The notes under the pieces were generated by a model. It was not told the DNA's origin. It made no database searches and saw nothing but the letters and a program-made list of their open reading frames with translations. Below are positions 9,638 to 17,462 of a DNA stretch of 64,000 nt, one piece after another (within the stretch, counting starts at the first letter, position 1; the number at the start of each line of letters is the position of its first letter). The stretch spans positions 105,001-169,000 of the forward strand of contig JADJSG010000010.1 in NCBI GenBank assembly GCA_016711825.1, written 5' to 3'. A program made the translations under genes and the position numbers. The stretch is from Bacteroidota bacterium (GTDB lineage Bacteria > Bacteroidota > Bacteroidia > Chitinophagales > Chitinophagaceae).

Positions 9638-10651
9638 ATGACTATACCAGTCAAAATAATATTTCATATCATAGGGTGCGTGTTATTTATATCCTTTCCG
9701 ATATTACTCTCACCCCATCCTTCGCTTACTTGGGAAGTGCTTAGTAATCCATTTACCCAGCGCGATCTGATCAGTTTCGGGATGGGGCTCGTTTTTTTCT
9801 ATACAAGTTATTATTATTTAATTCCAGCATTATACTTTGAAAAAAAATATGTTTCCTATATATTTAGTTTGCTCATTTTTGCTATTTTAATTATTTTTTT
9901 ACCCAAAATTCTCATCCACAGCGACATTGAGCAGTTTTCTCCCTTTATCAATAATCGATCACCCAAATCATTTTTGTTTGAACTTAAAAACTATTTTTTA
10001 TTGTTTTTTAGTATTTTATTTTCTTCATTGGCTTTAAAAATCAATGACAAATGGAAAAAATCGCATCGGGAAAAACTCATCTCTGAATTATCTTATTTAA
10101 AGGCGCAAATAAATCCTCATTTTTTGTTCAATACCTTAAATAGTATATACTCCTTAGCCATTGAAAAATCGGATCATACAGCTACTGCCATCGTTACCCT
10201 TTCTTCTATGATGCGATATGCTATTAGCGACACATCGGCACAATATGTTTCGCTTGAAAAAGAAATGAATTATATCAATAGTTATATTGACTTACAAAAA
10301 CTTCGTTTAGGCGAAACGGCTATTGTGAATTATACTTTTGATGGCGATATACATGATAAAGAAATTGCCCCTTTGGTATTGATTCCTTTTATTGAAAATG
10401 CTTTTAAACATGGAGTCAATCCTGAGGAAACTTCACAAATTGATATTCAAATCAGCGTATCGGATATTAATTTATACCTGCATGTATTTAATCTAAAAGT
10501 GCCACACAATTTACAGTCGCAATTAAAAACCGGGTTTGGATTAGAAAATGGCCGGAGTCAACTTAAATTGTTGTATCCCAATAAGCATTCTATAAAAATT
10601 GAAAATAAAAATCTTAGTTTTACAGTATCTATTAAAATAAATTTATCATGA
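9638..10651 (+). CDS. LytS/YehU-type sensor histidine kinase
   Basis: Membrane sensor kinase of the His_kinase (PF06580) class, whose usual partner is a LytTR response regulator. The N-terminal half has about four hydrophobic segments (about residues 6-26, 44-64, 74-93 and 117-134) with no large extracytoplasmic domain, so the signal may be sensed in or at the membrane. The H-box QINPHFLFNTLNS places the phosphorylated histidine at H161, and the N-box is IPFIENAFKHGV near residue 250. A C-terminal GFGLENGRSQL glycine motif completes the ATPase domain. The stop overlaps the start of the next gene by 4 bp (ATGA), which implies translational coupling. Three secreted-protein genes follow the pair and are likely, but unproven, targets. 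Confidence 0.93.
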   Translation: MTIPVKIIFHIIGCVLFISFPILLSPHPSLTWEVLSNPFTQRDLISFGMGLVFFYTSYYYLIPALYFEKKYVSYIFSLLIFAILIIFLPKILIHSDIEQFSPFINNRSPKSFLFELKNYFLLFFSILFSSLALKINDKWKKSHREKLISELSYLKAQINPHFLFNTLNSIYSLAIEKSDHTATAIVTLSSMMRYAISDTSAQYVSLEKEMNYINSYIDLQKLRLGETAIVNYTFDGDIHDKEIAPLVLIPFIENAFKHGVNPEETSQIDIQISVSDINLYLHVFNLKVPHNLQSQLKTGFGLENGRSQLKLLYPNKHSIKIENKNLSFTVSIKINLS

Positions 10652-11355
10652 TAAAAGCCATTGCTATTGATGACGAACCACCTGCACTAAAAATTATTGA
10701 AACATTTTGTAGTCAGTCTGAAAACATACAGCTTGAAAAAACATTTTCAAAGCCGAATGATGCCCTGAAGTATATCAATAATTATCCTGTTGATTTAATT
10801 TTTCTTGACATCCAAATGCCTTCCATATCTGGTATTGATTTTTATAAAAGTTTAGAAACCGATGCCATGGTTATTTTCACTACTGCTTACAGCGAATATG
10901 CGGTAGAAGGATTTAACCTCAATGCGATTGATTTTTTACTCAAACCTTTTACCCAGGAACGTTTTAATCAAGCGGTTGCCAAAGCATACGATTATCATAA
11001 TCATTTAAACAATGATGACAAAGCACGTCAGCCGTTTTTGTTTATACGTGCTGATTATAGTTTGATTAAAATAAACATCAATGATATCATTTATTTAGAA
11101 GGTTTGAATGACTATGTAAAGTTTCATTTAGAAAATCAAAAGCCTATTATTGCTCGAATGACCCTAAAAATGCTGGTAGACAGACTACCATCGGCTGAAT
11201 TCATTAGGGCACATAGATCTTATATAGTACCTATCAAAAAAATAAGTTATATCCGCAATCGGATCATTCATTTAAATGAAAATGATAAGGATATTGAGAT
11301 TCCGATTGGCAAAAGCTATGAAGATGATGTGTTGAGCGTTTGCAAGCCAAACTAA
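10648..11355 (+). CDS. LytTR-family response regulator
   Basis: DNA-binding partner of the preceding kinase. The receiver domain spans about residues 1-118: acidic pair D8/D9 in AIDDEPPA, phospho-acceptor D54 in IFLDIQMP, and K99 in FLLKPF. A LytTR DNA-binding domain follows (about residues 130-232) with the typical IIYLEGLNDYVKFHL and FIRAHRSYIVPI segments. LytTR regulators usually bind paired direct repeats upstream of their targets. The 220-bp space before the next gene (11356-11575) is the obvious place to look; I could not pick out convincing LytTR repeats there, only a short hairpin at 11492-11507 (CTTAGG/CCTAAG). Confidence 0.94.
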   Translation: MIKAIAIDDEPPALKIIETFCSQSENIQLEKTFSKPNDALKYINNYPVDLIFLDIQMPSISGIDFYKSLETDAMVIFTTAYSEYAVEGFNLNAIDFLLKPFTQERFNQAVAKAYDYHNHLNNDDKARQPFLFIRADYSLIKININDIIYLEGLNDYVKFHLENQKPIIARMTLKMLVDRLPSAEFIRAHRSYIVPIKKISYIRNRIIHLNENDKDIEIPIGKSYEDDVLSVCKPN

Positions 11356-11575
11356 ATGAGAGCGGAAGATTCATCGATTTTCGTTTAGGGTATTATACAT
11401 CAGTTACTTCAGTATTCAATGCAATGAAAATTGCAAAAACAGGGTATATTCGATTGTATCTCAAAACGACCTGACATTAACTCCAGCCTTAGGAAACCCT
11501 AAGATTTAAAGTGTTAATCTAAAATTATCAATCATTTAATATTGAAATTTCTATTTTTATGGAAACTTTTATTAA

Positions 11576-13258
11576 ATGTACAAAAAACTCAAACCTTTAT
11601 TTCTGATTTTAGTCCTTGCACAATGTTCTGTATCAGCACAGCAATTTAATGGCTGGACACTTACCAGCATTATGAATTCAACAACAGCAACGTTGATGGA
11701 TACTAACCAAATTACAGTTAAAACATGGAGTGGATTACCCGCTGCCACAGGCTATTCATCATACTTGGAGCCGGGTGGTATTTTAGCACGAAGCGCAAAA
11801 GCTACTGCACCTTCTTTTAATGGTGGACCCATTTGCGGTAAAATACAAAAACATGACTATAACGGAAACCTTATTTGGGACTTCACCTACTCCACCACCA
11901 ACTATTGTACCCACCATGATATAAAACCCATGCCCAATGGCAATGTACTTGCTATCGCCTATGAAAGAAAAACTGCGGCTGAAGTTACAGCGGCTGGTGG
12001 AAATCAAAATATAGAAATGTGGCCTGATAAAATTATAGAAGTACAACCTACTGGTGCTACTACTGGTATTGTAGTTTGGGAGTGGAAAATATGGGACCAT
12101 ATCATGCAAAATGTAGATCCTGCAAAACCAAACTATTATGCCAATGTCATAGATCATCCTGAATTACTCAATGTAAATTATAAACAGGCAAAAGACTGGA
12201 TACATATGAATGGTGTAGATTATAACCCTATATTAGATCAAATTTCATTTAGCTCACACAACATGAATGAATGGTATATTATTGACCATAGCACTACAAC
12301 AGCCGAAGCAGCCACCCATACAGGAGGTAATTCAGGCAAAGGTGGCGATTTCTTATACCGATGGGGCAACCCAGCTGCTTATGGCGCTACTGGCACTGCT
12401 ATTTTAAATGTAACACACGACGCACATTGGATAAAAGAAGGCTGTCCAAATGCTGGACGATTAGTAGGTTTTAATAATAAAGGCATCACTTCTCCATCGA
12501 ATACATCCACAGTTGATCACATCATTTTGCCTACGAATGGATACAACTATAATTATACCGCTGGTCAGGCTTATTCTCCTGCAACCTTTACCGACCGTCT
12601 GGTATGCTCAGGTTATGGTAGTAATATGGGTAGCTCACAACAGTTTCCAAATGGAAATCAATTGGTATGCATAGCCACCTCTGGCAAAGTATATGAAGTG
12701 AATAGTGCAGGCACCACATTGTGGTCTAAAACCTTTGCTGGCTCAGTTCCTAAAGCTTTCAAATATGACAGCTGCTATATTTTCAATACGCCTCCTGCCA
12801 TCCCTACGATTACGGGCAATGCTTCGCAACTTACCTCATCGAGCGCCACTACTTATCAGTGGTATTTAAATGGTGTACTGATTAACGGAGCTACTTCAAT
12901 AAATTATACACCTACCGTTTCGGGTATTTACGTGGTAAGAATTACGGATGCCAATGGCTGTATTTACAGATACTCAGCTGGTTACAAATACACAAAACCG
13001 AATGGGATTGAAGTGGTAGATTTATCAGCAAGTATCGTTGTATACCCTAACCCAAGCAATGGACAAATTACGATTGATGATGCAGGAAAACTGGGCAATA
13101 ATTTTAGCATTCGTGTTATTGATTACACTGGCAACATAGTGTATACCAATACAAACACCCACTCATTCAATTTAGCTCACCTTGCCAATGGTATTTATAC
13201 TTTGCAACTATTTTCAGACAACGGAAACGTAACAAAAAGAATTCAACTCATTAATTAA
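11576..13258 (+). CDS. Exported arylsulfotransferase-like protein with T9SS sorting domain
   Basis: A predicted secreted enzyme of the arylsulfate sulfotransferase (ASST, six-bladed propeller) superfamily, which transfers sulfate between phenolic compounds without PAPS. A signal peptide covers about residues 1-21. Family-like motifs are HHDIKPMPNGNVL (residues 113-125), WIHMNGVDYNP (about 208-218), SSHNMNEWYIID (226-237), GGDFLYRWGNP (256-266) and HDAHWI (281-286); the histidines are the likely catalytic and substrate-binding residues. An Ig-like segment (TYQWYLNGVLINGA) follows. The last 80 residues form a type A T9SS sorting domain (VVYPNPSNGQITI to the end), so the protein probably reaches the cell surface. 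It is the first of three closely spaced exported-protein genes after a two-component system. Actual substrate is unknown. Confidence 0.85.
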   Translation: MYKKLKPLFLILVLAQCSVSAQQFNGWTLTSIMNSTTATLMDTNQITVKTWSGLPAATGYSSYLEPGGILARSAKATAPSFNGGPICGKIQKHDYNGNLIWDFTYSTTNYCTHHDIKPMPNGNVLAIAYERKTAAEVTAAGGNQNIEMWPDKIIEVQPTGATTGIVVWEWKIWDHIMQNVDPAKPNYYANVIDHPELLNVNYKQAKDWIHMNGVDYNPILDQISFSSHNMNEWYIIDHSTTTAEAATHTGGNSGKGGDFLYRWGNPAAYGATGTAILNVTHDAHWIKEGCPNAGRLVGFNNKGITSPSNTSTVDHIILPTNGYNYNYTAGQAYSPATFTDRLVCSGYGSNMGSSQQFPNGNQLVCIATSGKVYEVNSAGTTLWSKTFAGSVPKAFKYDSCYIFNTPPAIPTITGNASQLTSSSATTYQWYLNGVLINGATSINYTPTVSGIYVVRITDANGCIYRYSAGYKYTKPNGIEVVDLSASIVVYPNPSNGQITIDDAGKLGNNFSIRVIDYTGNIVYTNTNTHSFNLAHLANGIYTLQLFSDNGNVTKRIQLIN

Positions 13259-13266
13259 ATAACATC

Positions 13267-14265
13267 ATGAAAAAAATACTTGTCATTTTTATCACCATCC
13301 TATCGGTTCAATTTTCATATGCAAAAAAGGTGCAGTTTTCAGTAAATATGACTGGCCAAGTGATCAGCGCTTTTGGCATTCATGTAATGGGTGATTTTCA
13401 GGAAGCAGCAGGCTTGGGTACAAACTACTCTCCTGATAGTGCATTGATGATAAAAGACCTTGTAGATACCAATATCTATTCGTTGGTTGTAGACATCCCT
13501 GCCTTTGCTAAATATGAATATAAATTTGTCAATGGCGATCAGTCATATGAAGTAGAGATAGTGCCTGAAAAAGCCCAAGTAGGCTATAACTTTAATGATA
13601 ACCGTTGGATTTACATTGATTCATTGGCCAATGATACCACAAAACTTCCAACCTTTCTTTTTAGCCAAACCTCCGCTGCTGGTCAAACCATGATGAGGTA
13701 TTTGGTAGATATGACCTTGCAAACAGTGTCAGCCGATGGCGTTCATATCGCTGGTGATTTCCAAGCCTGGAACCCTGCAACAACAAGGCTTTATAGTTTT
13801 GGCAACAACACCTATGAAATTATTGTATACGGCACTGTCACCAATACCTATGAGTATAAATTTTACAATGGCAATATGGTCGCAAATGCTGAAGTAGTTC
13901 CTGGCGCTTGTGCTGTAAATGCAAATCGTGCCATGGTATTAAGCAATGACACCATCGCTGCAAAAGTTTGTTTTGGTGCATGTTCTACCTGCTTTCCGGC
14001 ACAGGTATCAGATATCACAAGCAACATGGAGCCTACCATATATCCTAACCCTTCGAATGATGCAGTGACTATTGCATTTAATGACAAATTCTCAACGCAT
14101 CATGTACAGATAAATGATATTTCGGGCAGAAAAATAAGCCAATACGATGACATAAGGACCTCAAGCTTATACATTCCAAGTCAATCGCTTAAAACAGGGA
14201 TTTATATCATTACAATTTCAAATCAATCAGGAAAAAAATCTACTAACAAACTCATTGTAGAATAA
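13267..14265 (+). CDS. Exported protein with two carbohydrate-binding-like modules and T9SS sorting domain
   Basis: Secreted non-enzymatic protein. A signal peptide covers residues 1-19 (ending SYA). Two related modules follow: one near residues 22-125 (VQFSVNMTGQ, IHVMGDFQEAAG, KYEYKFVNGD) and one near 142-240 (YLVDMTLQTV, VHIAGDFQAWNP, TYEYKFYNG). The GDFQxWNP and YEYKFxNG patterns are those of starch- or glycogen-binding beta-sandwich modules (CBM20/CBM48-like). A cysteine-containing linker (CFGACSTC) leads to a type A T9SS tail with YPNPSNDAVTI. It starts 8 bp after the arylsulfotransferase-like gene and ends 17 bp before the CotH gene, so the three are probably one operon. Carbohydrate binding is inferred from the fold-type motifs only. 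Confidence 0.75.
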   Translation: MKKILVIFITILSVQFSYAKKVQFSVNMTGQVISAFGIHVMGDFQEAAGLGTNYSPDSALMIKDLVDTNIYSLVVDIPAFAKYEYKFVNGDQSYEVEIVPEKAQVGYNFNDNRWIYIDSLANDTTKLPTFLFSQTSAAGQTMMRYLVDMTLQTVSADGVHIAGDFQAWNPATTRLYSFGNNTYEIIVYGTVTNTYEYKFYNGNMVANAEVVPGACAVNANRAMVLSNDTIAAKVCFGACSTCFPAQVSDITSNMEPTIYPNPSNDAVTIAFNDKFSTHHVQINDISGRKISQYDDIRTSSLYIPSQSLKTGIYIITISNQSGKKSTNKLIVE

Positions 14266-14282
14266 AAAAAATTCATTTTATT

Positions 14283-16541
14283 ATGGTAAAAAAAACGGGC
14301 TTATTACTGATTGCTTTGATAGCAATGAAGTTATCATTTGCACAAACACTTTACAACTTAAACACTATTCAAAAAATTGAAATCAGTTTTTCGATACCCA
14401 ATTGGGATTATAGAATGGATACGGCCAAAGTAGGTGCCGAAGGTTATTTGATGGCGGATTCGGTAAAAATAAATGGATTACAATTTGATAGCGTGGGGGT
14501 AAAATACAAAGGCAATAGTTCGTTTGATAGCACCAAAATAAAAAACCCATTGCATATCAGTTTTGATGAATTTAAAAATCAACAATATGAAGGTTTTAAA
14601 GATATCAAATTAAGTAATGGTTATGGCGACCCTTCTTTGATACGCGAAGTGCTGGCCTATGAAGTATTAGGCAATTATATGCATTGTCCACGTGCAAATT
14701 TTGCTCAGGTGTATATTAATGGTTCTTATGTAGGTATATATTCAAGTGCTGAAAATATTGACAAGAAATTCTGTGCTGATCATTTTAATAGTAACCAGGG
14801 AACTTTTGTAAAATGCAACCCAATCGTAAATCCCAGCCCTACCACTAAAAGCAATTTCAAGTATTTGGGTATTGATAGCAGTTTATATTTTACTTATTAT
14901 GAAATCAAATCAAAAAGTGGTTGGAATGAATTAGTCACTTTGTGCGATTCGGTAAGTAATAATCCTACAAGTTACGACAATGTAATAGACATGGATCGTA
15001 TGATATGGATGTTAGCCTTTAATAATACCTTTGTAAATTTAGATAGCTACAGTGGTGTTTTTGCCCAAAATCATTATATTTATAAAGACCAAAGCAATCA
15101 TTACAACCCAATTGTTTGGGATTTAAATATGTGTTTTGGCGCATTCCCATTTGCAGGTGCTGGCAATGTATCGATGGGAAATCAAACGCCCACTACCATG
15201 CAACAGTTTTCGCCTGCTAACCATGCAGGAGACGATTATTGGCCAGTTATCAAAACAATTCAAGCCAATGATAGCTATCGAAAAAAATACATCGCACATA
15301 TGAAAACGATGTTGAATGAAATCATAATATCAGGTCAATACGCCACTTTGGCCAATCAACTCATTACCTTGATTGACACCGCGGTACAATCAGACAATAA
15401 CAAAAAATATACCTATGCACAATTTCAAAGTGCCATGAATACAGATATTATCAATGGAAGCTATACCATACCGGGCATCAGTAATTTAATGTCAGGTAGA
15501 GCAACCTACTTGCAATCGCTACCTGAATTCACAGCCACTGCACCAAATATTACGGCAATTACACCCAGCAATCCTTCCCCAAATTACAATGCCAACATCA
15601 GCATTACAGCCAATATTAGCAACACGAATATGGTCTATATAGGATATCGATTTGACCATACATTAAAGTTTCAAAAAGCCATAATGTATGATGATGGAGC
15701 CCATAATGATGGAGGTGCTAATGATGGTATTTATGGCGTTGACCTTATGATGTCTGGTGCCACAATGGAATATTATATTTATGCTGAAAATGCCAGTGCA
15801 GGTATGTTTGCGCCTCAAAGAGCTGAACATGAATTTTATACCTTAACCGTACAAAACACCATTCCCATTGTAGGCGATATCGTCATCAATGAATTATTAG
15901 CTGTTAACAAAGACAATGTATTGGATGAATACAACGATCATGAAGACTGGTTAGAAATATACAATACAACCAATCAAACAATTGACATGAGTAATGTTTA
16001 CTTGTCAAATACCCTCAACAATACCCTTAAGTGGAAATTTCCTTCCAACACTTATATTATACCTCATGGTTACCTGACCGTATGGGCCGATGATGATTCA
16101 CTCGAGTATCTGTTGCATACTAACTTTAATTTAGATAAAGATACAGGCTTTTTAGTCATGAGTAGAAACGCCTTATTATTAGATAGTGTTTCATTCACAT
16201 CACAAAAGGCCGATACATCTTGGGGGCGATATCCAAATGGAACAGGTAATTTTACTCTGATGAATACCACATTTGGTGCTATCAACAATAACTACCCACT
16301 TAGTACATCCCATTTAACAACTGCCAATCAAACCTTGCAGGTATACCCAAATCCTGTAAATGAGATCATCAACATTTCATTTAATGGTTGGCAAAAGATA
16401 AGTGTATTTGATGTGTATGGTAAACTTATAAGCAGCTCAGCGGCAAATCAATTAATACAATTTAATACATCTACATTACCCAATGGTATTTATTTTGTAA
16501 AAAGTGGAGAGGAGGTTGTCAAGTTTACCGTGATGCACTAA
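14283..16541 (+). CDS. Exported CotH-family protein kinase with lamin-tail domain and T9SS sorting domain
   Basis: CotH proteins are atypical protein kinases, first studied in spore coats, that phosphorylate secreted proteins. A signal peptide covers residues 1-20. The CotH domain spans about residues 30-420 and shows VKYKGNSSFDS, the LSNGYGDPSLIREVLAYEV segment, VYINGSYVGIYSSAE and the metal-binding-type IVWDLNMCFGAF. A beta-sandwich link is followed by a lamin-tail domain (about 535-650; IVINELLAVN, HEDWLEIYN). The last 75 residues are a type A T9SS tail (YPNPVNEIINI). This domain order is common in Bacteroidota. Its 3' end overlaps the convergent trmH-like gene by 4 bp. Possible substrates are other surface proteins, perhaps those of this operon; that is inference. 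Confidence 0.87.
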   Translation: MVKKTGLLLIALIAMKLSFAQTLYNLNTIQKIEISFSIPNWDYRMDTAKVGAEGYLMADSVKINGLQFDSVGVKYKGNSSFDSTKIKNPLHISFDEFKNQQYEGFKDIKLSNGYGDPSLIREVLAYEVLGNYMHCPRANFAQVYINGSYVGIYSSAENIDKKFCADHFNSNQGTFVKCNPIVNPSPTTKSNFKYLGIDSSLYFTYYEIKSKSGWNELVTLCDSVSNNPTSYDNVIDMDRMIWMLAFNNTFVNLDSYSGVFAQNHYIYKDQSNHYNPIVWDLNMCFGAFPFAGAGNVSMGNQTPTTMQQFSPANHAGDDYWPVIKTIQANDSYRKKYIAHMKTMLNEIIISGQYATLANQLITLIDTAVQSDNNKKYTYAQFQSAMNTDIINGSYTIPGISNLMSGRATYLQSLPEFTATAPNITAITPSNPSPNYNANISITANISNTNMVYIGYRFDHTLKFQKAIMYDDGAHNDGGANDGIYGVDLMMSGATMEYYIYAENASAGMFAPQRAEHEFYTLTVQNTIPIVGDIVINELLAVNKDNVLDEYNDHEDWLEIYNTTNQTIDMSNVYLSNTLNNTLKWKFPSNTYIIPHGYLTVWADDDSLEYLLHTNFNLDKDTGFLVMSRNALLLDSVSFTSQKADTSWGRYPNGTGNFTLMNTTFGAINNNYPLSTSHLTTANQTLQVYPNPVNEIINISFNGWQKISVFDVYGKLISSSAANQLIQFNTSTLPNGIYFVKSGEEVVKFTVMH

Positions 16542-17125
16542 TAATCCCATATCTCCCATTTTTTCAACAAGGAAGCCTGTTCATCGATTGTTATTTTTCG
16601 TTCATGATAATGCCCTGCCAATTCTTTTTGTCTGAAAGCTTCATACATACTTACAGCACAAGCCACCGATATATTGAGCGATTGTATTATACCCACTTGT
16701 GGAATGATAAAGTTTCCATTGCAATAAGACAAGGCTTCCTCGGTAACCCCTTCATGTTCGTTCCCAAACACCAAGGCTGTAGGATGGGTAAGGTTCAGTT
16801 CGTATAATCCTTTTGCTGCTTCATTGAGATGTGTACAATAAATTTGATTATACTTTTTACGTACTGCTTCAAAACAACTTTTAGTGTCTTCGAAATAATG
16901 AACCACCATCCACTTATTCGCGCTTGCGCTGCTCCTGTCGTTCCACCTTTTACGAGTGGGTAATTTACTTTTAATAATATACATTTCCATCATACCGATC
17001 GCATCGCATGTTCGCATCACAGCGGAAATATTATGTGGGTCAAATACATTTTCAAGAATTACTGTCAAATCGTTTTGTCTCTTGTCTAGTAAAGAATTTA
17101 TTTTTTCTCTTCTTTCTGTTGTCAT
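16538..17125 (-). CDS. trmH: SpoU/TrmH-family tRNA/rRNA 2'-O-methyltransferase
   Basis: SPOUT-class enzyme that methylates ribose 2'-OH groups of RNA with S-adenosylmethionine; tRNA Gm18 is the usual TrmH target. The three SpoU motifs are visible: motif 1 NVFDPHNISAVMRTCDAIG (about residues 25-43), motif 2 TALVFGNEHEGVTEEAL (about 115-131) and motif 3 IPQVGIIQSLNISVACAVSMYE (about 140-161, given in pieces as IPQVGIIQSLN and SVACAVSMYE). The 195-residue length is at the short end, without the extra N-terminal domain of RlmB. It is transcribed against the CotH gene and shares its last 4 bp. tRNA rather than rRNA specificity is inferred from length. Confidence 0.88.
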   Translation of the reverse strand: MTTERREKINSLLDKRQNDLTVILENVFDPHNISAVMRTCDAIGMMEMYIIKSKLPTRKRWNDRSSASANKWMVVHYFEDTKSCFEAVRKKYNQIYCTHLNEAAKGLYELNLTHPTALVFGNEHEGVTEEALSYCNGNFIIPQVGIIQSLNISVACAVSMYEAFRQKELAGHYHERKITIDEQASLLKKWEIWDY

Positions 17126-17462
17126 TCTTACATAATTTCAATAAACGGCTAAATTACTTCAATGTTGCCATTTTAAAAGTAAAAAAACAGCCGATAATAA
17201 CCATAACGATTCACATTTCGTAATATGTAAACTAGCTAAACCTCAATGAATATGTTCGAAAGGAGGCTTTAAGAAATAATAATTTTTTTTGATAATCTCA
17301 CAAAGTCGTTGTAAACTTGCATCAGAATTGAATTCGGCTCCGCTTCTTTGAGAATACACTTCTTTCCATAAAAAAGCACCGAATACATCTCACCCAAACA
17401 ATTATTCCAATTTATTATTATTAATATTATTTTGTTCGTACACAACGAAAATATTCCATCTT
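17126..17462. other. Intergenic region between divergent trmH and rho
   Basis: A 337-bp AT-rich gap that should contain the rho promoter and leader. rho is autoregulated in many bacteria through its leader; no specific element is recognisable here by eye. Confidence 0.4.

Noticed and set aside
17008..17223. 71-codon frame on the plus strand overlapping the trmH start
   Set aside because: Mostly antisense to trmH, with a Phe/Leu-rich translation and no support from context.
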